NCBI GenBank assembly: GCA_002427745.1 | Contig: DIYF01000116.1 | Span: 5,118 to 69,117, forward strand | Source of the DNA: Roseivirga sp. UBA6061 | Lineage (GTDB): Bacteria > Bacteroidota > Bacteroidia > Cytophagales > Cyclobacteriaceae | Reading direction: 5' to 3' | DNA length: 64,000 bases | Part shown: in pieces, positions 1 to 8,812 of the stretch | How the letters are laid out: every line of letters begins with the position of its first letter | Numbering within the stretch: the stretch's first letter is position 1 | Translations under genes and position numbers: made by a program | Notes under the pieces: model-generated | The model's input: the letters and a program-made list of their open reading frames with translations, nothing else | The model's database searches: none | Told to the model about the DNA's origin: nothing

Positions 1-85
1 TAATGAGTAATGAGTAATGAGTAGTCACTAACCAATAACCAATCATCTAATTATCTAATCATCCAATTAACCAATCCCCCAACCC
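1..85. repeat. degenerate tandem heptamer/octamer array
   Basis: The first bases are three exact TAATGAG heptamers followed by TAGTCAC and two TAACCAA units, all in 7-bp register. From base 43 the period becomes 8 (TCATCTAA, TTATCTAA, TCATCCAA, TTAACCAA, TCCCCCAA). The array ends 8 bp before the ATG of the AraC gene, so it occupies the promoter and leader space. It is cut by the window edge. Similar 7-bp arrays occur near 25.2 kb and 39.6 kb. Confidence 0.85.
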
Positions 86-93
86 TCTGACCT

Positions 94-1134
94 ATGTCGT
101 TTTTGTTTCTGTTTGCCAGCCTGGGTGTTATCAATGGTGTGCTGTTCAGCAGCTACCTGATATTCCGTAAGCAGAAGCGCGTTACCGATATCTACTTTGC
201 CGGTATGATCCTGATGCTTTGTATCCGCATCGGCAAATCGGTATTGGTGTACTTTAATGAGACCACAGACCGCCTGATTTTACAAATAGGGCTTTCTGCC
301 TGCCTCTTTATCGGGCCCTTCTTCTACCTCTATACCAGGGCCGTGCAAAGAGAAGAAACGGGCTTTAAGAAAAAGGACCTGGCCCTTCTTTCTGTGTTAT
401 TTGCGGGCATTCTCATATTGGGTGTGCTCTTCCCCTATCCTACCCGTCCGGAGATCTGGAATGGCTATATGGTACGCGGCATCTATATCGTCTGGGCCAC
501 CTTTCTTTTTATGGGTTTTTATCAGCTGAAAGGTATTTTTAAGAAGACTTTACAGTCTCCGCTCAGCCTGGACCACAAGGAGCGTTACCTCCTGGCCATA
601 GCCCTTTCCATGCTCTTTATTACACTCACCTATCAGTTTGCCCTGTTTATCAAAGGCTTTACCTATATCTGGGGCAGCCTGATCTTCTCACTCAGCTTTT
701 ACTACCTGGCCGGTCGCGCTTTGCTCAGGCAAAAACCGGTTATTCCTAAATCGAACACGCCCCTGCCCCTTGAAAACGGAGCACAGCTCCTGGCGCAGGT
801 AGAAGAGCTCATGCAAAGGGAAAAGCCCTTTATCAACCAGAAGCTCAAGCTGGACGAGCTGGCCCTGATGACCCATATGTCAAGACACCAGCTATCGCGC
901 GTGCTCAACGAGCAGTATGTACATGGCTTTGCCCATTATATCAAGACCCACAGGGTGCAAGAGGCCAGGCAGCTGATTGAGGTCCGGCACGAGCTCTCTC
1001 TGGAAGGCATAGGTTACGAGGCCGGCTTTAGTTCTAAATCCTCTTTTTTTGAAGCCTTTAAAAAAATCACCGGCACTACCCCTGCTGCCTATAAAAAGTC
1101 CCTGAGCCAGAAAGCCGAAGCTGCACAGGGCTAA
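94..1134 (+). CDS. membrane-anchored AraC-family transcriptional regulator
   Basis: The N-terminal ~210 residues form about seven hydrophobic helices and the C-terminal ~110 residues are an AraC-type DNA-binding domain with two helix-turn-helix units (LDELALMTHMSRHQLSRVLN and the later GIGYEAGFSSKSSFFEAFKK). This architecture is common in Bacteroidota, where a membrane sensor is fused directly to AraC; the signal is unknown. The ATG at 94 directly follows the heptamer array. A clear paralogue lies at 25359-26408, with the same IRIGKS motif near residue 45 and the same domain order. The PQQ-type dehydrogenase gene lies downstream in the same direction and may be a target, which is inference only. 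Confidence 0.85.
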   Translation: MSFLFLFASLGVINGVLFSSYLIFRKQKRVTDIYFAGMILMLCIRIGKSVLVYFNETTDRLILQIGLSACLFIGPFFYLYTRAVQREETGFKKKDLALLSVLFAGILILGVLFPYPTRPEIWNGYMVRGIYIVWATFLFMGFYQLKGIFKKTLQSPLSLDHKERYLLAIALSMLFITLTYQFALFIKGFTYIWGSLIFSLSFYYLAGRALLRQKPVIPKSNTPLPLENGAQLLAQVEELMQREKPFINQKLKLDELALMTHMSRHQLSRVLNEQYVHGFAHYIKTHRVQEARQLIEVRHELSLEGIGYEAGFSSKSSFFEAFKKITGTTPAAYKKSLSQKAEAAQG

Positions 1135-1234
1135 AATGAGTCCAGATTGATCATCCGGCACCTCTTCCGGCCCCATAACACCCACCAAACAGGCCAAATC
1201 AGCGTATTTCGAGTGGATCAAAAACATCGCATTC

Positions 1235-2812
1235 ATGAGACGCATTTTTCTTGCCGCACTTATTTATACAGGCCTTGGCCTTACCTTAAAAGGTCAGTCA
1301 GACCAGGAACAGATCAGAACTGTACTGGACAATTTTATAGAAGGCACCTCCTTTAACTACCCCGACAAAGTACGAAGCGCCTTCTACCCCAACACGCCTA
1401 TGTTTCTTTATAACCGGGCCGATACCGTGTTGATCATGTCTTCAGAACGCTATGCTTCGCTCTACGGCAGAAAAGAACCCGGCACGCCCAATGCCCGGTA
1501 TGCCAAAGTACTGGCTATTGATATTGAAAGGGACATTGCTTCTGCCAAGATAGAAACCCTGATGCCCAACTGGGGCGAACGCTTTGTGGACATTGTACTG
1601 CTCAAAAAAATTGAGGGAAGCTGGAAGATTATTTCCAAGGCGGCCACCGCAGAACCCATTCCTAAAACAGCCGCTGAGATGACACCCAGGCCAGCCAAAG
1701 AAGTAGTTATGAGTGGCCTGAACCACCCCTGGAGCATTGCCTTCCTGCCCGGAAACGAAGCCCTGATAGCCGAAAAAGACGGAGACCTGCTCAGGGTCAA
1801 CCTCAGCACCAAAACCCGGCAGCCCATCAGTGGCCTGCCCACCGATGTGGCCCGCAAGATTAAAATAGACACCGCAAAGCATGCCTGGGGGGTATTCCCT
1901 CCCCGGGCACACGGCACCACCCAGAGCTATAATGCCGGCTGGTTTCAGGTACTAACCGACCCTGCTTTCGCAGAGAATGGCTATCTCTATATCTCTTATG
2001 CAGCAGAGAACAAGGAACGCGCCAGCACCACCAAGGTGATCAGGGGAAAGCTGAAAGGTACCCAGCTCACCGAAGTAGAAACCCTCTTTGTAGCAGCCCC
2101 CTATTCTCACGGGCTCTTTCACTATGGTGGTGGCATGTGCTTTGGCCCTGATGGCAAGCTCTATATCACAGTAGGTGAGCGCAATCTTTTTGAGCACCTG
2201 AATCCCGTGCCTCCCCTTTCACAGGATATTGGCGACAAGCGGGGGAAAGTCATCCGCATCAATCCGGATGGCTCTGTTCCGGAAGATAATCCTGACTTCG
2301 GTCCTGACGCCATCAAAGGGCTCTATGCTACGGGAATACGGGCCGCACAGGGCCTGACGGTAGATCCGGCCACCAACAAAATATGGTTCAGCGAGCATGG
2401 CACTATTCAGGGGGATGAGCTGAATATTCTGCAAGCCGGTGCCAATTATGGCTGGCCGCATGTAACCAGTGGAGGCTATCGGTCAAAAGACTATAATCCA
2501 CCTGTGATTCCGGGAACAGAGTTTACGGACCCCATTCACTTCTGGACACATACGGTAGCTCCCACCGGTTTGACTTTTTACAATGGCCGGCAGTTCCCCC
2601 AGTGGCATGGTAACCTTATTGTTCCGGGCCTGAGCCGGGGTAGCCTGTGGAGAATGGTAATACAGGACGACCGGGTGATCAGTGCAGAAGAGCTTTTTAT
2701 CAACGATCGCGTGAGATTACGAAAGGCGGCTGTATCGCCCCTTGGAGAGCTCTACCTGCTCACTGATGAAGACGATGGAAAACTGATCAGGGTAGTGAAT
2801 GAAAACAGATGA
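1235..2812 (+). CDS. secreted PQQ-type sugar (glucose/sorbosone) dehydrogenase with N-terminal NTF2-like domain
   Basis: A signal peptide (about residues 1-21) is followed by a ~115-residue NTF2/lumazine-binding-like domain (about 25-140) and then a ~370-residue six-bladed beta-propeller of the soluble aldose/sorbosone dehydrogenase type. The propeller opens with the family pattern HPWSIAFLPG and includes GPDGKLYITVGER and SEHGTIQGDELN. Known relatives are periplasmic quinoproteins that oxidise sugars; the exact substrate cannot be read. The extra N-terminal domain makes the protein longer than a bare propeller (~350 residues). It stands alone between the AraC gene and a gene preceded by a long inverted repeat. 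Confidence 0.85.
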   Translation: MRRIFLAALIYTGLGLTLKGQSDQEQIRTVLDNFIEGTSFNYPDKVRSAFYPNTPMFLYNRADTVLIMSSERYASLYGRKEPGTPNARYAKVLAIDIERDIASAKIETLMPNWGERFVDIVLLKKIEGSWKIISKAATAEPIPKTAAEMTPRPAKEVVMSGLNHPWSIAFLPGNEALIAEKDGDLLRVNLSTKTRQPISGLPTDVARKIKIDTAKHAWGVFPPRAHGTTQSYNAGWFQVLTDPAFAENGYLYISYAAENKERASTTKVIRGKLKGTQLTEVETLFVAAPYSHGLFHYGGGMCFGPDGKLYITVGERNLFEHLNPVPPLSQDIGDKRGKVIRINPDGSVPEDNPDFGPDAIKGLYATGIRAAQGLTVDPATNKIWFSEHGTIQGDELNILQAGANYGWPHVTSGGYRSKDYNPPVIPGTEFTDPIHFWTHTVAPTGLTFYNGRQFPQWHGNLIVPGLSRGSLWRMVIQDDRVISAEELFINDRVRLRKAAVSPLGELYLLTDEDDGKLIRVVNENR

Positions 2813-2863
2813 TTTTAGTCATAAAACGGGCTAAATCCGATACCGACTGACTTCGGTTTCGTA

Positions 2864-2907
2864 TATATTAACAAGGGTTGTGATCTGACTCAATCCTTGT
2901 TAATATA
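2864..2907. promoter_or_regulatory. 17-bp inverted repeat just upstream of the DfsB-like gene
   Basis: Arms 2864-2880 and 2891-2907 pair over 17 bp; the outer 13 bp (TATATTAACAAGG / CCTTGTTAATATA) are perfect and the inner part has one G:T wobble, leaving a 10-nt loop. The repeat ends 8 bp before the ATG at 2916 and no T-run follows on the plus strand, so it is more likely an operator or a leader hairpin that hides the ribosome site than a plain terminator for the dehydrogenase gene. Confidence 0.7.
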
Positions 2908-2915
2908 CCCCTGTT

Positions 2916-3413
2916 ATGCCCAAACCCAAGAACAAAACCGAACTGCTGGACCTGGGAGCTAACAACTACCACAAGTTGCTCGATTTCATTGATGCCCTGA
3001 GTCCCGAACAACAAAGTGCCACCTTTCCGGAAGGCTATCTCAACCGGAATATTCCCGATGTATTAATGCACCTGCACGAGTGGCACCTGATGCTGCTGGG
3101 CTGGTATGATACAGGCATGAAGGGAGAAAAACCCAGTATGCCGGCCGAGGGCTATACCTGGAAAACCCTGCCACTGCTCAATCAGGAAATTCAGAAAAAG
3201 TACGCAGGCACCTCACTGGCAGAGGCCGGAAAGACCCTCTCCGAATCTTACAAAACCATACGCGCCACTATCGAAAAACACCCCAATGAAGAGCTCTTTG
3301 AAAAGAAGCGCTATAAATGGACGGGCACTACCTCAATGGGCGCCTACTTTATCTCTGCTACCGCCAGCCACTACGACTGGGCCTTTAAGCTGATTAAGAA
3401 ATGTCTGAAGTGA
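2916..3413 (+). CDS. ClbS/DfsB-like four-helix bundle protein (DinB-like)
   Basis: At 165 residues this small cytosolic protein fits the ClbS/DfsB family (DUF1706, DinB-like four-helix fold). Visible features are the N-terminal KTELLDLGANNYHKLLDFID helix, the MHLHEWHLMLLGWY segment with clustered histidines near residue 53, and a C-terminal SHYDWAFKLIKK helix. ClbS proper protects against colibactin by hydrolysing its cyclopropane, but most family members are uncharacterised and no colibactin-like genes are nearby, so no resistance role is claimed. It is a single gene preceded by a strong inverted repeat. Confidence 0.75.
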   Translation: MPKPKNKTELLDLGANNYHKLLDFIDALSPEQQSATFPEGYLNRNIPDVLMHLHEWHLMLLGWYDTGMKGEKPSMPAEGYTWKTLPLLNQEIQKKYAGTSLAEAGKTLSESYKTIRATIEKHPNEELFEKKRYKWTGTTSMGAYFISATASHYDWAFKLIKKCLK

Positions 3414-3480
3414 GTCCGGGCTGCTAAGAGAGGAGTAATAGAATTGCTTATCCCCTGACTTTTGGCCATCTTCCCGCTTT

Positions 3481-4737
3481 ATGAAGCTGAAGAAGGCCCT
3501 TATTCTGTTTACCCTGATGCTGATTGGCGAGGGAGTGTTTCTGCTTCCCTTTGTAGTAACGCGGGTGTTCCGGCCCACCTTTCTCAAAGTATTTGATATT
3601 ACCAACCTGGAACTGGGCACAGCTTTCTCGGTTTATGGCATTGTGGCCATGGCCTCCTATTTTCTTGGTGGCCCTATAGCCGATCGTTACTCACCCAAAA
3701 AGCTGATCATCGTGTCGCTGGTGGTGACGGCTATTGGAGGTATTTCTATGGGATTGATCCCCTCCCTGGCCACGCTCACCCTGCTCTACGGTTTCTGGGG
3801 CCTCAGTACCATACTGCTGTTCTGGGCCGCCTTTATCAAAGCCACGCGCCAGTATGGCGGAGAAAATTCACAGGGCAGGTCTTACGGGCTGGTAGATGGA
3901 GGCAGAGGACTGATTGCCGCGGTAATAGCCTCCGCTTCGGTATTGCTGCTGGACCTCTTTCTGCCCGTAAATGCTGATGTAGCTACAACACAGGACCTGG
4001 CGGGTGCGCTGGGTAAGATTATTTTCCTGTTCAGTGGCGTAGTGGTACTCAGTGCACTGCTGGTCTGGTTTATACTACCCAATGAGCAAGGTGATACTAC
4101 TACCAGCGATCAGAGACTTTCCCTGAAGGGAGTCTCGCAGGTAATCAGGAAAAAGTCTATCTGGCTACAGGCCCTTATCCTGCTTTGCAGCTATGTGGGC
4201 TATAAGTGTACCGATGATTTCGGACTCTATGCCAGTGATGTATTCGGCTACAATGATGTCGACTCTGCCTATATCGCCACCATCTCATTTTGGGTAAGGC
4301 CCTTTGCCGCACTCCTGGCCGGTATTCTGGGCGATCGCTTCGGGCATTCCAGAATGTCCTCCATCAGTTTTATCATTCTTATACTGGGCAGCATTGTCAT
4401 CAGCACGGGAGTTTTACAGCCGGGCATGACCCTTTTTATAGCCCTGACCATTGCCGGTACCAGCGTAGGGATATACGCATTACGAGGCCTCTATTATGCC
4501 CTTTTTCAGGAGTCTAAAATTCCGCTGGCCATTACCGGAAGTGCCATTGGCTTTATTTCCGTGATTGGCTATACACCTGATGTATTTATGGGGCCTTTGA
4601 TGGGCTATATCCTGGATAACAACCCGGGAGCGGCCGGTCATCAGTTACTGTTCGGGGTATTGGCAGTTTTTGGTCTGGTGGGCCTGGGGGCCTCCATACT
4701 CTTCGGAAAATCTAATCGTGCGAGGCCGTCTGACTAA
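3481..4737 (+). CDS. MFS transporter
   Basis: This 418-residue protein has about 12 hydrophobic segments. A motif-A-like loop after TM2 reads GGPIADRYSPKK, and the second half has a matching loop (AGILGDRFGHSR), as expected from the duplicated six-helix MFS fold. It belongs in the inner membrane; the substrate cannot be inferred. It starts 67 bp after the DfsB-like gene in the same direction and could be cotranscribed. The ATG is followed by a basic KLKK stretch and then the first hydrophobic helix, which supports this start. Confidence 0.85.
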   Translation: MKLKKALILFTLMLIGEGVFLLPFVVTRVFRPTFLKVFDITNLELGTAFSVYGIVAMASYFLGGPIADRYSPKKLIIVSLVVTAIGGISMGLIPSLATLTLLYGFWGLSTILLFWAAFIKATRQYGGENSQGRSYGLVDGGRGLIAAVIASASVLLLDLFLPVNADVATTQDLAGALGKIIFLFSGVVVLSALLVWFILPNEQGDTTTSDQRLSLKGVSQVIRKKSIWLQALILLCSYVGYKCTDDFGLYASDVFGYNDVDSAYIATISFWVRPFAALLAGILGDRFGHSRMSSISFIILILGSIVISTGVLQPGMTLFIALTIAGTSVGIYALRGLYYALFQESKIPLAITGSAIGFISVIGYTPDVFMGPLMGYILDNNPGAAGHQLLFGVLAVFGLVGLGASILFGKSNRARPSD

Positions 4738-4822
4738 GCTTATCCCCCTGGAGCCATCAGCATAAAGTGCCCCTGACGGAATCTTAATCTCTCTGCCTTT
4801 GTTCTGAGCGAAACGCTTTGAT

Positions 4823-5482
4823 ATGATCAACCGATTACTGAGAAATAAGGCCAGCATCGATGACATCAGCATCCCTGATTTTGGCTGGGAGCTTACCCGC
4901 GAAGAAAAGAGCATCAGGCAGTGGGTAAACCCGGAGCAGACCATTGCCCTCTCGCTGAATTTCTTCAAAGTAGAACCGGATATACCCACCATGGACGACT
5001 GGAATGCCCTCAGAAGGTATTACAGAAATCAGATTGTTCCCCGAAAAGGCGGCCTGATTGAGGTAGAACCTATTACGCTCAGGGGATATAACTTGATCAA
5101 AGCCATTTTTAAATTCCCCCAGGCAGAATCAGGCATGACTTATCTGAGTTCGCTTACTCTCCCTTTTGCCAAATACAGCTATGTGGTAAAAATACAGGCC
5201 ATGGAGGGAGGAGTTACCGGAATGCGCGACAGCTTTATGCTGGATAAACTGATACGTGAGGGAAAAGTAACAATAGATGAGGCAGGAAACCCCAAAGGCT
5301 GGGCCTGCGACCCCTATCTCAAAGGCTTCCTGGGAGGTACCCTGATGAACCTGTCGGAATCCGAGGAATATGACAATCGGTTCAGAATGCATCCTCTGAG
5401 TCTTTCCCGAAAGATGCTCAGGCAGATTGAAGCTGAGATAGGTTTTTCATCAGGCCTTCAAAAGCTAAAACCATTCGGCTAG
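4823..5482 (+). CDS. hypothetical protein
   Basis: This 219-residue soluble protein has no signal peptide or membrane helix. I do not recognise the family. It has mixed alpha/beta character, a WELTREE/IRQWVNPEQT region near the N terminus and a basic C-terminal helix (SRKMLRQIEAEIGF). It sits 85 bp downstream of the MFS transporter on the same strand. Codon usage is like its neighbours, so it is probably a real gene. Confidence 0.65.
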   Translation: MINRLLRNKASIDDISIPDFGWELTREEKSIRQWVNPEQTIALSLNFFKVEPDIPTMDDWNALRRYYRNQIVPRKGGLIEVEPITLRGYNLIKAIFKFPQAESGMTYLSSLTLPFAKYSYVVKIQAMEGGVTGMRDSFMLDKLIREGKVTIDEAGNPKGWACDPYLKGFLGGTLMNLSESEEYDNRFRMHPLSLSRKMLRQIEAEIGFSSGLQKLKPFG

Positions 5483-5551
5483 GCAGAATTGTGTAACCCA
5501 AAATGTAGCTGGCCGTACACCTAATAATTTTTTAACCTGTACTAACTCCGT

Positions 5552-6325
5552 ATGATCCAGCAAGAATTTGCTCTCAGGGCGAAGGGTATCCTTGAGCAGG
5601 AGCCCGATGTTACTGGCCTGGCCGTAGGCGGCTCATGGCTATCTGATGAAATTGATGAGTTTTCAGATCTGGACCTGATCCTGGTAACACATGACAAAGT
5701 AGCTAATGACAAGGAAAAGATGATGGCATACGCCAGTAAACTGGGTCCCCTCCTCAATGGCTTCACCGGTGAGCATGTGGGAGAACCCAGATTACTGATC
5801 TGCCTGTATGACAGGCCTCTGCTGCATGTAGACATTAAGTTTCTCACCCCGGATGAGCTCAACCACAGAGTGGAGACTCCACATATACTCCTGGACAAAG
5901 AGGCTAAGCTGAAAGAAGCCTTTGAAAGCTCAGAGGCACATTTCCCCCTCCCTGACTATCAGTGGATTGAAGACAGATTCTGGACCTGGGTTCACTATGC
6001 TACCACAAAAATCGGTCGTGGCGAGTATATGGAAGCTACCGACTTCTTTGCCTTTATGAGAATGGTCATTTTCGGTCCTCTGCTACACGTAAAAAATGGG
6101 AACCTGCCTCGTGGGGTGAGAAAAGCCGAAACAGAACTTCAACCCTCTGATTTCAACAGTCTCAAATCCACCCTGCCTGAGTACTCGAAAACATCGCTCC
6201 TAAGTACACTGAGGCATACAATACGTCTTTACCAGGACCTGCGTATCTCGCTGTTCCCTGAAGGAATCACCTTGAGAAAAGAAACCGAGGAAAAGGTGCT
6301 GGCCTATCTGAACACCATCAACTGA
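5552..6325 (+). CDS. nucleotidyltransferase-fold protein
   Basis: The N terminus has a minimal nucleotidyltransferase signature: GGS at residues 26-28, then an acidic pair D39-x-D41 (SDLDLILV) and a later VDIKFL strand near residue 92 that could supply the third carboxylate. At 257 residues with a helical C-terminal half, it resembles stand-alone aminoglycoside-adenylyltransferase-like proteins of unknown substrate. It is cytosolic, with no clear partner gene. Confidence 0.75.
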   Translation: MIQQEFALRAKGILEQEPDVTGLAVGGSWLSDEIDEFSDLDLILVTHDKVANDKEKMMAYASKLGPLLNGFTGEHVGEPRLLICLYDRPLLHVDIKFLTPDELNHRVETPHILLDKEAKLKEAFESSEAHFPLPDYQWIEDRFWTWVHYATTKIGRGEYMEATDFFAFMRMVIFGPLLHVKNGNLPRGVRKAETELQPSDFNSLKSTLPEYSKTSLLSTLRHTIRLYQDLRISLFPEGITLRKETEEKVLAYLNTIN

Positions 6326-6440
6326 GCCAGGAGTCAGGATGAACCTGCGAAAACTGTGTTTTCCTTCTTTTGGTCAGGCATAAGTAGCCTTTGGGCAGGC
6401 CGGGTTGGCAGTGGTGCGGTTTTTTTACTAATTTCTGACT

Positions 6441-7190
6441 ATGAAGAAGCTTTTGTTACTGCTTTTACTGCCACTGATAGTACAAACAGCCGAAGCGCAA
6501 ATGTCGCAATCAGATGCGCAGGCAGTTCTGAAGAAGCTCAGCAGCAAAATAGATCGCAGCAATCGCGATAAAAGAAGCCCTGATTATTCAAAGGGCTTTG
6601 AGAGAACACCACTAATTTTTGAAAAATGGCATTATGGCAAGCTCTTTTTCAATGACAATACCAGCATGGACACGGTGCGATTTAACTTTGATATTGACCT
6701 GAATACCGTGGTGGTTCAGTTTGATGAGAGCATTTCTCCCGTTGGCCTGAAAGCTGAGGTGGTGGAAAGTTTCATTCTTCACGACCAGGGAGCAGACCGG
6801 CAGTTTATCAGAAAACAGAAGGAGGATTTTAAGGACATCAAGTACCGTATGCCCTTCTTTGAGGTACTGACGGGTAATGAAGCAGACGGGCAGCCTACCG
6901 TACTCAAACAGTATCAGAAAGGAGAAGTTTCAGAAGACAATAAGAGCAGTTATAAACCTGTGGGCTTTAAGGCAGACGGGCAGCAAACGGTATATAATTT
7001 TCGCGCCTTATACTTTATCAAAACTGAGGGCGATGCAGTCTATCGCAAATTCGGGATGAGCAAAAAGCGGATTCTGGGCCTCTTTGACAAAGCCAAAGGC
7101 AAGGAAATAAGCGCCTATGTAAAGAGCAATAAACTCAAATGGAACGATGAGGCTGAAATGATCAGACTGATTGAAAAATTCTATCAATAA
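6441..7190 (+). CDS. hypothetical secreted protein
   Basis: The protein opens with a typical signal peptide (MKKLLLLLLLPLIVQTAEA). The remaining ~230 residues are soluble and lysine-rich with a central beta-rich segment (DTVRFNFDIDLNTVVVQFDE). I do not recognise the family. Its length and the signal peptide suggest a periplasmic or surface role. Confidence 0.7.
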   Translation: MKKLLLLLLLPLIVQTAEAQMSQSDAQAVLKKLSSKIDRSNRDKRSPDYSKGFERTPLIFEKWHYGKLFFNDNTSMDTVRFNFDIDLNTVVVQFDESISPVGLKAEVVESFILHDQGADRQFIRKQKEDFKDIKYRMPFFEVLTGNEADGQPTVLKQYQKGEVSEDNKSSYKPVGFKADGQQTVYNFRALYFIKTEGDAVYRKFGMSKKRILGLFDKAKGKEISAYVKSNKLKWNDEAEMIRLIEKFYQ

Positions 7191-7247
7191 CCCATTCATA
7201 TCTCCACCATTATCACTTACCCACCTAACAACCGATACTCAGTCCCC

Positions 7248-8093
7248 ATCAGATTGCTTGCCTTGTTCACAGGGCTTCTTCTCATCTCCTCCTGTCAACG
7301 GAATATGGTACCCCTGGAAGTGGGTACCGAGGTGGGCAACTGGCAGATAACAAATGCCAGCCTGCAACTGAACGATAGCTATCAGGACAGTCTGGCTGTG
7401 AGCTACTGGGATAAAATGACTTCCCTGCTTCCCACCGACCTCCTGGAGAAATATGTCACTTCGCTTCGACTATATACAGATGGCCCGCAGGAAGATCTGG
7501 GAGGCCTCAATCAGCTGGACGCATCCAACAAATACTGGCAGCTTGATCTGGATACGGCTGACTTTAACCTCTATAATCAGGACTCCGTTTTCGTGCTGGA
7601 CTATACGCATACACTTATTCACGAGTTCGGCCATTTGCTTACGCTGAATGCCACCCAGATAGAACCAACCAAAGACATAAGACAGGATGATACCAAAGGC
7701 TACCTTACCTCTGAGGGCTACGCTATTCAAAGCAGTTACCTGGGCAAGTTCGTTGACCAGTTCTGGCCGGCTGACTTCCTGCTGGAATGGGATAAGATAG
7801 ACCAGACAAAAAACGAAGACAGAAGAGCTAAGAAACTGTTTGCTTTCTACGATGAATACAGCAGCCGGTTTGTGACTGAATATGCGGCTGAAAACCCGGA
7901 AGAGGACATAGCCGAATCATGGGCCTTCTTTGTGCTGGCAGAAAAGCCTGCACCTCACCATGATGGCGCCCAAAAGGTACTGTTCTTTTATCAGTTTGAT
8001 GAACTGGTCAGTTTGCGGGAGCAGATCCGCTCCAACATCGATACCCTGCCTGTGAGCTACCTGGAGGTTTACAAGACTGAAAAGGCGTTCTGA
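7248..8093 (+). CDS. lipoprotein, putative zinc metalloprotease (HExxH)
   Basis: The mature part carries HTLIHEFGH, an HExxH zincin motif (H123, E124, H127 counting from the TTG at 7254), and a downstream EEDIAESWAFF segment that could give a glutamate ligand, so a secreted zinc protease is likely. The N terminus is a lipoprotein signal ending LISSC. No ATG exists in frame: the only conventional start is TTG at 7254, which gives no positive charge, whereas reading from ATC at 7248 gives (M)RLLALFTGLLLISSC, a much better signal. The start therefore may be a non-ATG codon or reflect a base change. Confidence 0.65.
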   Translation: MRLLALFTGLLLISSCQRNMVPLEVGTEVGNWQITNASLQLNDSYQDSLAVSYWDKMTSLLPTDLLEKYVTSLRLYTDGPQEDLGGLNQLDASNKYWQLDLDTADFNLYNQDSVFVLDYTHTLIHEFGHLLTLNATQIEPTKDIRQDDTKGYLTSEGYAIQSSYLGKFVDQFWPADFLLEWDKIDQTKNEDRRAKKLFAFYDEYSSRFVTEYAAENPEEDIAESWAFFVLAEKPAPHHDGAQKVLFFYQFDELVSLREQIRSNIDTLPVSYLEVYKTEKAF

Positions 8094-8130
8094 TTTGCCA
8101 GGATTTTTCAACTACACTCAGGTATTGATT

Positions 8131-8760
8131 TCACATCACCTCTACCCTGTTCCGAAACAGTTCTACTTTTTCTTCTCTTTCCAGTTTTTTCAAAAGACGT
8201 GATACGACTACACGAGAAGTATTGAGCTCCCGGGCAATCTGCTCATGGGTTTTGTGAATTACATAGGAGCCCGAGCTCTGCTTTTTGTCCAGCAGGTACT
8301 TCATCAGCCGCTCGTCCATATTCATAAAGGCAATGCTGTCTACGGTCTGCATCAGCTCATCAAAACGCTCCTGATAAGAGTCTATCACAAACTTGCGGAA
8401 AGACCGGTACTTGCCCATCCACTCATCTACCAGCTTCATGGGTACCATCCACAACAGCGTGTCAGTCTCCGCCACAGCCTTGAACTGGCTCATCTGAGTG
8501 CCCAGACAACAGCTGATTGACATAGCACAGGCATCGCCCCCGGTGAGGTAGTACAGAAATATCTCATTGCCCTCAGCGTCTTCCCGCATAACCCGCAGGG
8601 TGCCCTCCATCACCAGTGGAAAAGAGGTAGCCCGCATGCCCGGACTGATCAGAGGCATATCTTCCCTCACCTTCACCAGTTTGCCATTCTGCTCTATCTC
8701 TGCTATCAATTCGGCCTCCAAACCCAGGCCTGTCAGCACAGGTCCTATTTCATATGCCAT
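8131..8760 (-). CDS. Crp/Fnr-family transcriptional regulator with conserved-looking cysteines
   Basis: The 209-residue protein has an N-terminal cyclic-nucleotide-binding-like beta barrel (about 25-120) and a C-terminal winged helix (HEQIARELNTSRVVVSRLLKKL). The effector domain has C78, C84 and C85 (CAMSISCC) instead of the cAMP-binding arginine pattern, which suggests thiol or redox sensing rather than cAMP binding; that is inference. It lies 52 bp downstream of the broken sulfide:quinone reductase gene in the same direction, a context consistent with reactive-sulfur control. Confidence 0.85.
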   Translation of the reverse strand: MAYEIGPVLTGLGLEAELIAEIEQNGKLVKVREDMPLISPGMRATSFPLVMEGTLRVMREDAEGNEIFLYYLTGGDACAMSISCCLGTQMSQFKAVAETDTLLWMVPMKLVDEWMGKYRSFRKFVIDSYQERFDELMQTVDSIAFMNMDERLMKYLLDKKQSSGSYVIHKTHEQIARELNTSRVVVSRLLKKLEREEKVELFRNRVEVM

Positions 8761-8812
8761 ATGGTATCTGTTCTTTTACTAAAGAAGGACTTTGTCAGCT
8801 TCAGAGTTCCCT

